DNA from: Acidobacteriota bacterium
GTDB lineage: Bacteria > Acidobacteriota > Terriglobia > Terriglobales > Acidobacteriaceae
Reading direction: 5' to 3'
Length of the DNA stretch: 9,485 nucleotides
NCBI GenBank assembly: GCA_021841795.1
Contig: JAKCDN010000093.1
Location: 1-9,485 of the forward strand
Shown here one piece after another: positions 1 through 6,911 of the stretch (positions within the stretch are counted from its first letter, which is position 1; the number at the start of each line of letters is the position of its first letter). The notes under the pieces are model-generated. The model saw only the letters and a list, made by a program, of their open reading frames with translations. It did not search any database and was not told the DNA's origin. Position numbers and translations under genes: made by a program.

Positions 1-157
1 CGGAAAAAGCGGGGGATCCAGTTCGCAGACGGGATCGACCGAAAAGAAGGCCGGGACAGAGAGCAAGCCCGAGGCAAAGAGCGCGGGCAGCAGCGAGTCC
101 AGCTCGACGAGCTCGACGGCAACCCCGACTTCCGGGGCATCCGGGACGGCGAGCTGA
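1..157 (+). CDS. C-terminal end of an unrecognised protein with a Ser/Thr-rich tail
   Basis: The reading frame beginning at base 2 is open from the window edge to a TGA at 155-157 and gives 51 residues. Of these, 25 are Ser or Thr; the rest are mainly Gly, Ala, Lys, Glu and Pro, and there is no Val, Ile, Leu, Met, Phe, Tyr or Trp at all. Such a consistent bias is typical of a disordered C-terminal tail and is unlikely in a non-coding frame of this DNA. Frame 1 is also open (to 415) but its translation is a featureless Arg/His mixture, so I prefer frame 2. The folded part of the protein lies outside the window, so no function can be given. The 266 bases after it, up to mutS2, contain no other gene that I can support. 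No strong terminator is visible. Confidence 0.6.
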   Translation, partial: GKSGGSSSQTGSTEKKAGTESKPEAKSAGSSESSSTSSTATPTSGASGTAS

Positions 158-409
158 TCGCGGAGCGCGAAGCCACTCTGTCGTACCACCATGGAGTTCT
201 TGCAGCGCAAGGCTCCGGCATCCACTCCAACTCTCCGCACGCGGCCGCGGCAACGCCTACGCAGTCTGCGGCAGGCCATGAACCATCGTGGGCGATATTT
301 CTTACGTTGCATGCGCATGACTTTGGCGCCGATCTTTGGCCGCCGGTGAAGGGCCTTGCGTGCATGGGAATTTGCGCGGCGCAGGCCGAGCGGCGCGCCC
401 TGAAACGGC

Positions 410-415
410 TACCAT
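410..415 (+). promoter_or_regulatory. Putative -10 box for a leaderless mutS2 transcript
   Basis: TACCAT fits TANNNT and ends 8 bases before the mutS2 ATG at 424. Bacterial transcription normally starts about 7 bases after the -10 hexamer, which would put the mRNA 5' end at or within a couple of bases of the ATG. No purine-rich Shine-Dalgarno sequence lies between them. No recognisable -35 box is seen 16-18 bases upstream. The same arrangement recurs at the other three complete plus-strand starts in the window. Confidence 0.45.
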
Positions 416-423
416 AGTCTCTG

Positions 424-2880
424 ATGGCGCTTTTCGATTCAATTCCGTCGCCTGTGGAGCATGCGGATTCCGCTGCTCTTGAGTGGGAACCGCTGCTGAA
501 ACTGGTGGCGGGGCATGCCGCATCGTCCGTAGGACGCGATGCGATTCTTGCGCTGCAGCCCTCGACCGACGAGGCGTGGATTGCGCGCCAGCACCGGCTG
601 GTGAGCGAGATGCGCCTGCTGATCGAGGAGCAGGTGTCGATTGCTCTGGGCGGCCTGCTGGACCCGACGCAGCTTGCGGCCAAGGCGCAGATCGACGGTG
701 CGGCTCTGGAGGCGGTGGAGTTGCAGAGCCTGGCGCGGCTGGCGAACGATGTGGCTTCGTGGCAGTCGATTCTGCGCGAGCCGCCTGCGCGGCTGGTGGG
801 CAAGCTGGCAGGGCTGGCGGAGATGTCGGCAGGGTTGACGGCGAGTCTGCGTCCGCTGGCGGAATCGATTGAGCGCAAGATTGAGCCGGACGGTTCGCTG
901 GCCGACGATGCCTCGCCGGAGCTGAACCGCATTCGGCGCGAGCAGGAGCGCCAGCAGCGCGCCATCGAGGAGAGTTTGCGCACGGCACTGCGCAAGCTGA
1001 CGGGCGAAGGCGCGACACAGGAGGATCTGATCACGATCCGCGGAGAGCGGTTTGTGATTCCGGTGCGCGCGGAGTTGAAGAGGCGCGTGGCGGGCGTGAT
1101 TCACGGGGCGAGCTCCTCGGGGCAAACGGTGTATGTGGAGCCGCTGGAGACGATCGAGCAGAACAATGAACTGGTGCGGCTGATCGAGGAAGAACAGGCC
1201 GAGATTCACCGTATTTTTGTCGCGTTGACGCGGCAGGTGGCGGGCTACGCGGACAGCCTGGTTGAGGGGGCGCAAGTGCTTGCGCGGGTGGACAGCCTGC
1301 TGGCGCGGGCGCGGTTTGGGCGGGCGTTCCAGTGCGTAGGGCCGATTTTGGGGCAGGAGCGGCTGCACATTGAGAGCGGCCGCCATCCGTTGCTGGAGAA
1401 GCGATTGCGCACGACGGGGGGCACGGTTGTTCCGCTGCATCTGGAGCTGGCGAACGAGGCGCGGCAACTGATTATCAGCGGGCCGAACACAGGCGGAAAG
1501 ACGGTGGCGCTGAAGACTACGGCGCTACTGGCGATGATGGCGCAGGCGGGCATTCCGGTGCCGGCGGCGTCCGCGAGCTTCCCGGTGTTTACGGCGTTTC
1601 TGGCCGATATAGGCGATGCGCAGTCGATCGAGGCGGCGCTGTCGACGTTTTCCGCGCATATTACGAATCTGGACCGGCTATCGCGGTATGCTGATGAGCG
1701 GTCGCTGGTGCTGCTGGACGAGTTGGGTTCGGCGACCGATCCGGAGGAAGGATCGGCGCTGGCGGTTGCCGTGGCCGCTTACTTTCTTGCGCGGAAGGTG
1801 TGGACGCTGATATCGACGCATCACACGTCGCTCAAGGTCTATGCGGCCAATACAGACGGAGTGCGCAATGCGGCCGCGGGCGTGGATGACAGGACGCTGG
1901 CGCCGAACTACGAGTTTCACCTGGGCGTGCCGGGGGCTTCAGCGGGTATCCAGACGGCGGAGCGGCTGGGGCTGAATGGGGCGATCATCGCGGCGGCACG
2001 CGCGAGGCTGGGCTCGCAGCAGGCGGATATTGCGCGCTTCCTGGACAAACTGCATAGCGAACTGGCGCAGCTGGAGGTGGAAAGGAAGGCGGCACGGGAG
2101 CAGCAGTACGGGCTGAACCAGGAGCGCAAAAGGCTGGAGCGCGAGGGCGATGCGGAGATACGCAATCGCGTGCGGGAGCTGGAGGCGAAGCTGGCTTCGC
2201 TGATGAAGGAGTTCGAGTTCCAGATGCGCGAGAACGTGCGCGCGATCGAGGACCGGGCGGCGCAACAGAAGCTCTCGAAGGAGGCCGAGCGGCGGATCAC
2301 GCGGCTGCGGCGGGAGTTCCAGGAAAGCTTCAATCAGACCGTGGTTGCGCATCGCACGGGAGCGGACGAGGGCGACCAGCATGCGCAGCCTCATGTGCTG
2401 CGCCACATTGCGGTCGGCGACCGGGTGCTCATCAAATCAATGGGCAAGGTTGGCGTGGTGCAGCGCGAGGTGGAAAAGGATCTGTTCGAGATCGCGCTTG
2501 GCCCCATCAAAATGCGCGCCAAGCGGGATGAACTGGCGGAGTCGAGCGGCGCGGCGGCGAAGATCGATCCGCTGGCGGCGGCGCGGCGGCAGAAGGGCGT
2601 GCATGTTTCGGTGAGCAGCGAGAACAGCGACGCCATGCGCACAGAGATTAACCTGATCGGGCGCACGGTGGACGAGGCGACGGACGAGCTGGAAAAGTAT
2701 CTGGACCGCGCGTTTCTTGCCGGCCTCGCAAAGGTGCGCGTGATCCACGGGCACGGGGCCGGGATTCTGCGGCGGGGCGTGCGCGAGTACCTGAAGGGGC
2801 ATCCGCACGTGGCGGGAGTTGAAGAGGCTCCGCAGAACGAAGGCGGGCAGGGAGCGACGCTGGTGGAGCTGCGGCAGTAA
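424..2880 (+). CDS. mutS2: MutS2: Smr-domain MutS-family ATPase (818 aa)
   Basis: MutS2 proteins are DNA- and ribosome-associated ATPases. In different bacteria they have been linked to suppression of homologous recombination and to splitting of collided ribosomes; they lack the mismatch-recognition domain of MutS. The sequence shows the full family layout. A helical core and clamp region runs to about residue 320. The ABC-type ATPase has Walker A GPNTGGKT at 353-360, the STFSAH motif at 407-412 and Walker B VLLDE at 429-433, followed by a glycine-rich GSATDPEEG stretch. A long charged coiled coil spans about 535-640, a KOW-like beta domain about 662-702, and a C-terminal Smr domain about 740-818 with the HGHGAG loop at 775-780. 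The length is normal for the family (about 780-820). The start is the first ATG of the frame, just after a -10-like box, with no Shine-Dalgarno site. The Smr domain has INLIGR (742-747) where many homologues have LDLRG. Confidence 0.97.
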   Translation: MALFDSIPSPVEHADSAALEWEPLLKLVAGHAASSVGRDAILALQPSTDEAWIARQHRLVSEMRLLIEEQVSIALGGLLDPTQLAAKAQIDGAALEAVELQSLARLANDVASWQSILREPPARLVGKLAGLAEMSAGLTASLRPLAESIERKIEPDGSLADDASPELNRIRREQERQQRAIEESLRTALRKLTGEGATQEDLITIRGERFVIPVRAELKRRVAGVIHGASSSGQTVYVEPLETIEQNNELVRLIEEEQAEIHRIFVALTRQVAGYADSLVEGAQVLARVDSLLARARFGRAFQCVGPILGQERLHIESGRHPLLEKRLRTTGGTVVPLHLELANEARQLIISGPNTGGKTVALKTTALLAMMAQAGIPVPAASASFPVFTAFLADIGDAQSIEAALSTFSAHITNLDRLSRYADERSLVLLDELGSATDPEEGSALAVAVAAYFLARKVWTLISTHHTSLKVYAANTDGVRNAAAGVDDRTLAPNYEFHLGVPGASAGIQTAERLGLNGAIIAAARARLGSQQADIARFLDKLHSELAQLEVERKAAREQQYGLNQERKRLEREGDAEIRNRVRELEAKLASLMKEFEFQMRENVRAIEDRAAQQKLSKEAERRITRLRREFQESFNQTVVAHRTGADEGDQHAQPHVLRHIAVGDRVLIKSMGKVGVVQREVEKDLFEIALGPIKMRAKRDELAESSGAAAKIDPLAAARRQKGVHVSVSSENSDAMRTEINLIGRTVDEATDELEKYLDRAFLAGLAKVRVIHGHGAGILRRGVREYLKGHPHVAGVEEAPQNEGGQGATLVELRQ

Positions 2881-2886
2881 GCGCGG

Positions 2887-2919
2887 GCGGCCGGTTTTCC
2901 GCTTCAGACGAGCGGCCGC
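2887..2919 (+). terminator. Weak stem-loop just after mutS2
   Basis: Arms GCGGCCG at 2887-2893 and CGGCCGC at 2913-2919 pair perfectly over 7 bp with a 19-base loop, starting 6 bases after the mutS2 stop. No run of T follows, so it is not a canonical intrinsic terminator. It may act as a pause or as a 3'-end protecting structure. Confidence 0.3.
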
Positions 2920-2950
2920 AGGGCTCCTGCCTCCGCTGGTGGGGGAGGAA

Positions 2951-3027
2951 AAATATTTTGGATAGATCCTGCAAATAAGTTGCTTATTTTCAGCAACCTG
3001 CGTGGTGGAAAATTGGCTAAAATATTT
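2951..3027. repeat. AT-rich nested inverted repeats
   Basis: The outer arms AAATATTTT (2951-2959) and AAAATATTT (3019-3027) are exact reverse complements about 60 bases apart. Inside them, AAATAAG (2973-2979) and CTTATTT (2983-2989) form a 7-bp stem with a 3-base loop, and an alternative stem pairs GTTGC (2979-2983) with GCAAC (2993-2997). The stretch stands out by its low G+C between two GC-rich genes. It could be a protein-binding site, a transcription stop acting from both sides, or the remains of a small inserted element. Confidence 0.45.
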
Positions 3028-3165
3028 CTTTTCAATGGTTTGTGGCCAGAATCTAGATGGCAAAGGAGTTAGAGGCGGTTCTGCGCCGGCTCGTGCCTGC
3101 AAGTCATTGACTTTTAAGGATTCGATCTTACCTCCCGATCAGGGTTGTTTTTGCGCTCAAACAGC

Positions 3166-3189
3166 GACCGGCGCGTGGGCGCGCCGGTC
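3166..3189 (-). terminator. Perfect 10-bp stem-loop downstream of clpB
   Basis: GACCGGCGCG at 3166-3175 and CGCGCCGGTC at 3180-3189 pair perfectly around a TGGG loop. It sits about 200 bases beyond the clpB stop and about 290 bases beyond the mutS2 stop, so it could end or protect transcripts from either side. Neither strand shows the T-run of a classical intrinsic terminator directly after the stem. Confidence 0.4.
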
Positions 3190-3389
3190 TGCCTGCAGTT
3201 CAGTCTGGGAATAGTTTAGCGAACTTGAAGAAATGATCGGCAAATCGGGTGAAGGAAATTTTGGGCGGCGGTTTGCGGGCGTGGCTTGGCTCGGATGATG
3301 TCCGAAGCCCGGCTGGCGGAGTGGTTCCGGTCTTTTATGGCAGCGAGCGAAGAAGCCGGCGCAAGCTGATTTCGTGTTGCAGCCGCCGC

Positions 3390-6014
3390 TCATGCCATGG
3401 CCTCGCGGCCCATGGGTTCGAAGACGAGCTGGTTGGAGTTGCGGTCGGCGTCGATTCTGACGTGGGCGCCGTGGAGGACTTCGCCGTCGAGGATCTTGAT
3501 GGCGAGGGGGTTCTGGACCATGCGCTGCAGGGCGCGCTTGAGGGGGCGCGCGCCGTAGGCCACGTCGGAGCCGGAGGCGAGGATGAGCTGACGCGCGGAT
3601 TCGGTGAGCTCGATGGAGATGGCGCGGTCTTCAAGCAGCTTGCCGACTTCGTTGAGGCGCAGGTCGAGGATGCGGCTGAGCTGCGCGTTGCCGAGGGGCT
3701 TGTAGATGACGATGTCGTCGACGCGGTTCAGGAACTCCGGCCGGAAGTGCTCGCGCAGAGTGCGCATGACGCTCTCGCGGGCCATGTCGAAATCATGGTC
3801 GGTTTTGAGGGCGTCGCCGGCGAGCATGGCCGCGCCGAGGTTCGAGGTCATGATAAGGACGGTGTTTTTAAAATCCACGGTCCGGCCCTTGGAGTCAGTG
3901 AGGCGGCCGTCGTCCATGACCTGGAGGAGGACGTTGAAGACGTCGGGGTGCGCTTTTTCGATCTCGTCGAAGAGGATGACGGCGTAGGGGCGGCGATGGA
4001 TGGCTTCAGTTAACTGGCCGCCTTCGTCGTAACCGACGTATCCGGGGGGCGCGCCGATGAGGCGAGCGACGGCGTGTTTTTCCATGTACTCGCTCATGTC
4101 GATGCGCACCATGGCCCGATCGTCGTCAAAGAGGAACTCGGCGAGGGCGCGGGCGGTTTCGGTTTTGCCGACGCCGGTTGGCCCAAGGAAGATGAACGAG
4201 CCAATCGGCCGCCTGGGATCGCTCAGGCCGGCGCGGGAGCGGCGAATGGCGTTGGCGACGACGCCGAGGGCGGCGTCCTGGCCGACGACGCGCTCGCGCA
4301 GGCGCTCTTCCATGTGGACGAGTTTCCGGACTTCGCCCTCGAGCATGCGGCTGACGGGAATGCCGGTCCAGCGAGAGACGATTTTGGCGATGTCCTCTTC
4401 GTCGACTTCTTCTTTCAGCATGCGCGCGGGTCCGGAGTTGCCTTCCTGCAGGGCGTTGAGGCTCTTGAGCTCGGCTTCGAGTTTGGGCAGATCGCCGTAC
4501 TGGATCTGCGCGGCGCGTTCGAGCTGGCCTTTACGGGTTTGCTCTTCCATCTCGAAGCGGAGGGTTTCGATTTTTTTCTTAGTTTCAGAGATGCGCGTGA
4601 TGGCTTCGCGCTCCCTGGTCCAGCGGGCGCGCAGGGAAGTGATCTGCTCGCGGAGGTTGCCGACTTCGTGCTCGACGGCTTTGAGCCGCTCCTTGCTGCC
4701 GGCGTCGGTTTCGCGCTTGAGGGCGGCGCGCTCGATTTCGAGCGAGGTGGCCTGGCGCTCGAGCTGATCGATCTCAGTAGGCACACTGCCGATCTGGATG
4801 GAGAGCGAGGCGGCGGCTTCGTCAACGAGGTCGATGGCCTTGTCGGGCAGGAAGCGATCGGAGATGTAGCGGTGCGAGAGCGTGGCGGCGGCGACGATGG
4901 CCGCATCCTTGATGCGGACGTTGTGGTGCTGCTCGTAGCGGTCTTTGAGGCCGCGCAGGATGGCGATGGTGTCTTCGACGTTGGGCTCGCCGACGTAGAC
5001 GATCTGGAAGCGGCGCTCGAGGGCGGCGTCTTTCTCGATGTACTTGCGGTACTCGTTGAGGGTGGTGGCGCCGATGGCGCGCAGCTCGCCGCGGGCGAGA
5101 GCCGGCTTGAGCATGTTGCTGGCGTCGATGGCGCCCTCGGCGGCGCCGGCGCCGACGAGGGTGTGCAGCTCGTCGATAAACAAAACGACCTGGCCGTTGG
5201 ATTCTTCGATCTCTTTCAGGACGGCCTTGAGGCGGTCTTCAAACTCGCCGCGGTACTTGGCGCCGGCGAGCATGGAGCCGAGATCGAGGGCGATGACGCG
5301 CTTGTCGCGCAGGCTCTCGGGGACGTCGCCGGAGACGATGCGGCGGGCGAGGCCCTCGACGATGGCGGTTTTGCCCACGCCGGGCTCGCCGATGAGCACG
5401 GGATTGTTTTTGGTGCGGCGGCTCAGCACCTGAATGACGCGACGAATCTCCTCGTCGCGGCCGATGACGGGATCGAGCTTGCCGCGGCGGGCGAGGTCGG
5501 TGAGGTCTTTGGCGTATTTTTCGAGGGCCTGGAACTTGGCCTCGGGGTTCTGGTCGGTGACGCGCTGTGAGCCGCGGATGGCCGAGAGGGCTTTGAGAAT
5601 GGCGTCGCGGGTAGCGCCGAGCGCGGCCAGGGCGTCACGGGCGGGGTCGCTCCGGAGGCCGGCGACGCCGAGGAGCAGGTGCTCGGTGGAGACGTAATCG
5701 TCCTTGAAGCCGGTGGCTTCCTTGAAGGCCTGTTCGAGGGCTTTGTTGAGCGCGGCGCCGACGCCGGGCTGCGCGTCCGCACCGGCCACGCGCGGCAGCT
5801 TCTCCTGAATGGAGTGCAGGTCGCTTTCAAGGCGCTCGATGGGCACGCCGATCTTCTCAAGAACGGCGGGGATGACGCCTTCGCGGTCTTCAACGAGGGC
5901 GAGCAGCAGGTGCACGGGCGCGAGCTCGGGGTTGCCGAATTCAGCGGCGCGCGACTGCGCGGCCTGCATTGCCTGCTGCGATTTGACGGTGAATTTGTCC
6001 CAACGAATAGCCAT
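3390..6014 (-). CDS. clpB: ClpB protein disaggregase, Hsp104/ClpB AAA+ chaperone (874 aa)
   Basis: ClpB is a cytoplasmic hexameric AAA+ machine that works with DnaK/DnaJ/GrpE to pull polypeptides out of aggregates after heat or other stress. All family parts are present. The N-terminal Clp_N repeat domain covers about 1-145. AAA-1 has Walker A GEPGVGKT at 209-216, pore-loop GAKYRG with Tyr254, Walker B ending in Asp281-Glu282 and the Arg pair 334-335. The middle coiled-coil domain, specific to ClpB and absent from ClpA and ClpX, covers about 405-530. AAA-2 has Walker A GPTGVGKT at 611-618, pore-loop GYVGY with Tyr659, Walker B ending in Asp683-Glu684, Arg764 and the GARPLKR sensor-2 motif at 821-827. 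Length matches the family (about 860-880). I start at the ATG at 6014, which gives the family-typical MAIRWDKFT opening and lies 5 bases after GGAG; an in-frame ATG at 6053 would add 13 unrelated residues. It lies downstream of hsp20, same strand, after a 302-bp gap with its own promoter. Confidence 0.98.
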   Translation of the reverse strand: MAIRWDKFTVKSQQAMQAAQSRAAEFGNPELAPVHLLLALVEDREGVIPAVLEKIGVPIERLESDLHSIQEKLPRVAGADAQPGVGAALNKALEQAFKEATGFKDDYVSTEHLLLGVAGLRSDPARDALAALGATRDAILKALSAIRGSQRVTDQNPEAKFQALEKYAKDLTDLARRGKLDPVIGRDEEIRRVIQVLSRRTKNNPVLIGEPGVGKTAIVEGLARRIVSGDVPESLRDKRVIALDLGSMLAGAKYRGEFEDRLKAVLKEIEESNGQVVLFIDELHTLVGAGAAEGAIDASNMLKPALARGELRAIGATTLNEYRKYIEKDAALERRFQIVYVGEPNVEDTIAILRGLKDRYEQHHNVRIKDAAIVAAATLSHRYISDRFLPDKAIDLVDEAAASLSIQIGSVPTEIDQLERQATSLEIERAALKRETDAGSKERLKAVEHEVGNLREQITSLRARWTREREAITRISETKKKIETLRFEMEEQTRKGQLERAAQIQYGDLPKLEAELKSLNALQEGNSGPARMLKEEVDEEDIAKIVSRWTGIPVSRMLEGEVRKLVHMEERLRERVVGQDAALGVVANAIRRSRAGLSDPRRPIGSFIFLGPTGVGKTETARALAEFLFDDDRAMVRIDMSEYMEKHAVARLIGAPPGYVGYDEGGQLTEAIHRRPYAVILFDEIEKAHPDVFNVLLQVMDDGRLTDSKGRTVDFKNTVLIMTSNLGAAMLAGDALKTDHDFDMARESVMRTLREHFRPEFLNRVDDIVIYKPLGNAQLSRILDLRLNEVGKLLEDRAISIELTESARQLILASGSDVAYGARPLKRALQRMVQNPLAIKILDGEVLHGAHVRIDADRNSNQLVFEPMGREAMA

Positions 6015-6019
6015 AAAAA

Positions 6020-6023
6020 CTCC
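6020..6023 (-). promoter_or_regulatory. Ribosome binding site of clpB
   Basis: Reading the minus strand, GGAG lies 5 bases before the ATG at 6014. It decides the start in favour of the MAIRW opening rather than the in-frame ATG at 6053, and contrasts with the plus-strand genes of this window, which lack such a site. Confidence 0.65.
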
Positions 6024-6055
6024 GGTGGTCAGTGGGCAGGGGGCAGTGATCAATG
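6021..6055 (+). repeat. Degenerate 7-base tandem repeat array, clpB side
   Basis: Five consecutive 7-base units run from 6021 to 6055 in the leader of clpB. The clearest are GTCAGTG at 6028 and GGCAGTG at 6042; the unit at 6035 differs from the latter at one base, the unit at 6049 is ATCAATG, and the one at 6021 is the most diverged. The period is exactly 7 with no indels. A related array in opposite orientation lies at the other end of the same intergenic gap. Confidence 0.5.
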
Positions 6056-6157
6056 TCCGCCGATTGCTGCCGTATTGATTTGCCTGCGTCCCTGACTCCA
6101 GGCGCTGCCGGTGCCGGGCGGATGCACAATGAGGCTGCCTGGAAAGAGAAAGATGAA

Positions 6158-6188
6158 GTTATAAAGCAGGCTTGAATCGTTCATTCAA
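6158..6188 (-). promoter_or_regulatory. Putative sigma-70-type promoter of clpB
   Basis: On the minus strand, TTGAAT (6188 to 6183) resembles a -35 box. The AT-rich stretch at 6165-6158 offers TTTATA at a 17-base spacing or TATAAC (5 of 6 to TATAAT) at 19. Transcription would start near 6151, giving a 5' leader of roughly 137 bases. The -35 box is also one arm of an inverted repeat, which suggests control by a repressor. A heat-shock sigma-32 type promoter was considered, but no CCCCAT-like -10 box is present. Confidence 0.5.
6172..6188. promoter_or_regulatory. Inverted repeat overlapping the clpB -35 box (candidate operator)
   Basis: TTGAAT (6172-6177) and ATTCAA (6183-6188) are perfect reverse complements with 5 bases between them. 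With the flanking base the left arm is CTTGAAT. This resembles the HspR operator HAIR (CTTGAGT, 7 bases, ACTCAAG), a known control site of clpB and dnaK operons, but the spacer is 2 bases shorter and each arm differs at the sixth position. Its position over the -35 box is right for a repressor. The regulator itself is not in the window. Confidence 0.45.
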
Positions 6189-6237
6189 ATTTCCGTTCTG
6201 CGGAGCTCACGAGCGAGCTATCAGAAGTATGCGCTCA

Positions 6238-6283
6238 GGCATGCGCGGCTGGAAGAAGAAAACTTCCGCCAGCCGCGCATGCC
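6238..6283 (-). terminator. Strong 15-bp stem-loop between hsp20 and clpB
   Basis: GGCATGCGCGGCTGG at 6238-6252 pairs perfectly over 15 bp with its reverse complement at 6269-6283; the 16-base loop can itself pair AAG with CTT. It begins 33 bases after the hsp20 stop in the direction of transcription. There is no T-run after it on either strand. It most likely marks or protects the 3' end of the hsp20 mRNA, and would reduce read-through into clpB. It could also be a copy of a dispersed palindromic repeat. Confidence 0.55.
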
Positions 6284-6307
6284 GACCGGTGACTACTGAC
6301 AACGGAC
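6280..6307 (-). repeat. Degenerate 7-base tandem repeat array, hsp20 side
   Basis: Read on the minus strand from 6307 to 6280, four consecutive 7-base units each begin with GTC. The second, GTCAGTA (6300 to 6294), differs by one base from the GTCAGTG unit found at 6028 on the plus strand near clpB. The remaining four positions of each unit vary. The array lies between the hsp20 stop and the strong hairpin, overlapping the hairpin by 4 bases. Confidence 0.4.
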
Positions 6308-6316
6308 AAGTGCTTT

Positions 6317-6772
6317 TTACGCCGCCAGTTTGCCGCCCACGCTGACCTTGATCTGCTTGGGCTGGGCTTCGGGCTTTTTCTTGAGCTCGAGCTTGAGCAC
6401 GCCGGCGTCGTACTTGGCGTCGATCGAGTCGGTATCGACGGTGGTGGGCAGCGTGAAGGCGCGATAGAAGCTGCCGTAGCGGCGCTCGATGCGATGGAAG
6501 TTCTCCTCTTTCTCTTCGGCGGCGAACTTGCGCTCGCCCTTGACGGTGAGGGTGTTGTTTTCGACGCTCACGTCAAGATCCTTTTCCTGAATGCCGGGCA
6601 CTTCGAGCTTGATGACGACTTTTTTCTCGTCCTCGTAGACGTCGACGGCGGGCACAAAGCTGGCCGTGGTCAGTGCGCCTTCGGTTTCAGGGTTGAGATT
6701 GCCGAAGATCGAGTTGAGGCGGTTCTGGAGCGAGACGACTTCGCGAAAGGGATCCCAACGAGTGATGGCCAT
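6317..6772 (-). CDS. hsp20: Small heat-shock protein, Hsp20/alpha-crystallin family (151 aa)
   Basis: Small heat-shock proteins are ATP-independent cytoplasmic chaperones that form large oligomers and hold unfolding proteins in a state from which DnaK and ClpB can recover them. The protein has a short N-terminal arm (MAITRWDPFREVVSLQ opening, typical of bacterial Hsp20), an alpha-crystallin domain at about 40-133 with the characteristic VPG (58-60) and the AGVLKLELKK segment (123-132), and a C-terminal tail with IKV (141-143) matching the I-x-I/V oligomerisation motif. Length is normal. I start at the ATG at 6772 because it follows AGGAGG by 9 bases and gives the family opening; the frame stays open upstream to an ATG at 6838, but those extra 22 residues resemble nothing. 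clpB follows on the same strand after 302 bp, which fits their cooperation, although a hairpin and a separate clpB promoter argue against a single tight operon. Confidence 0.96.
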   Translation of the reverse strand: MAITRWDPFREVVSLQNRLNSIFGNLNPETEGALTTASFVPAVDVYEDEKKVVIKLEVPGIQEKDLDVSVENNTLTVKGERKFAAEEKEENFHRIERRYGSFYRAFTLPTTVDTDSIDAKYDAGVLKLELKKKPEAQPKQIKVSVGGKLAA

Positions 6773-6781
6773 ATGGATATT

Positions 6782-6787
6782 CCTCCT
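6782..6787 (-). promoter_or_regulatory. Strong ribosome binding site of hsp20
   Basis: The minus strand reads AGGAGG ending 9 bases before the ATG at 6772. This is a full consensus Shine-Dalgarno sequence, the best in the window, and fixes the start of the protein. Confidence 0.8.
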
Positions 6788-6851
6788 GGTGGATCGAAGA
6801 TTTTTGGATGGGCGGGAGTTGGGCTCACCGCCGCTCAATCCATCTGATGGA

Positions 6852-6880
6852 ACTATAGCACAAATGATTCATAAAATATG
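6852..6880 (-). promoter_or_regulatory. Putative hsp20 promoter with extended -10 box
   Basis: The minus strand reads TGCTATAGT at 6860 to 6852: TATAGT is 5 of 6 to the -10 consensus and the preceding TGC is the extended -10 motif. The hexamer 17 bases upstream (CATATT) is a poor -35 box, which an extended -10 can tolerate. Transcription would start near 6845, leaving a leader of about 73 bases that carries the AGGAGG site. Confidence 0.55.
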
Positions 6881-6911
6881 AGCGCATTACGCTAATATTA
6901 AACAAATGCGG

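Larger units (their letters stand above)
2881..3389. other. Convergent intergenic region between mutS2 and clpB
   Basis: These 509 bases separate the facing 3' ends of mutS2 and clpB. No frame on either strand looks like a gene of this genome. The first 60 bases are GC-rich with a 7-bp hairpin. Bases 2941-3060 drop to 46 G+C of 120 (38%) and contain nested AT-rich palindromes. A perfect 10-bp hairpin lies at 3166-3189, preceded on the plus strand by a small TGTTT/AAACA stem at 3146-3163. The rest (about 3190-3389) shows nothing I can name. The region is longer than transcription termination alone requires, so it may hold a decayed gene or a small RNA, but neither is shown by the sequence. Confidence 0.6.

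Noticed and set aside
439..1467. Long minus-strand frames opposite the first half of mutS2.
   Set aside because: They are Arg/Leu/Gln-rich mirror translations with no recognisable domain; mutS2 explains the same bases completely.
3110..3140. A tRNA T-loop-like TTCGATC sequence.
   Set aside because: The flanking bases do not form a T-stem or acceptor stem, and no anticodon arm is found within the right distance.
3157..3393. A 78-codon minus-strand frame whose ATG overlaps the clpB TGA by 4 bases (ATGA), as in coupled translation.
   Set aside because: Third codon positions are mixed, unlike the GC-rich third positions of the real genes here. The translation is a Pro/Arg/Ser mixture with no domain, and it runs through the 10-bp hairpin. 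The ATGA overlap can arise by chance.
4074..5570. A 498-codon open frame on the plus strand.
   Set aside because: It lies entirely opposite clpB, whose full set of ATPase motifs is on the minus strand. The Ala/Gly/Asp/Val-rich translation is the usual mirror of a GC-rich gene.
6015..6053. An upstream ATG for clpB at 6053 adding 13 residues.
   Set aside because: It falls in the 7-base repeat array, has no ribosome site, and the ATG at 6014 has GGAG upstream and gives the conserved family opening.
6158..6190. A sigma-32 heat-shock promoter for clpB based on TTTGAA.
   Set aside because: At the expected spacing the downstream element matches CCCCATNT at only about half of its positions, while a sigma-70-type -35/-10 pair fits better.
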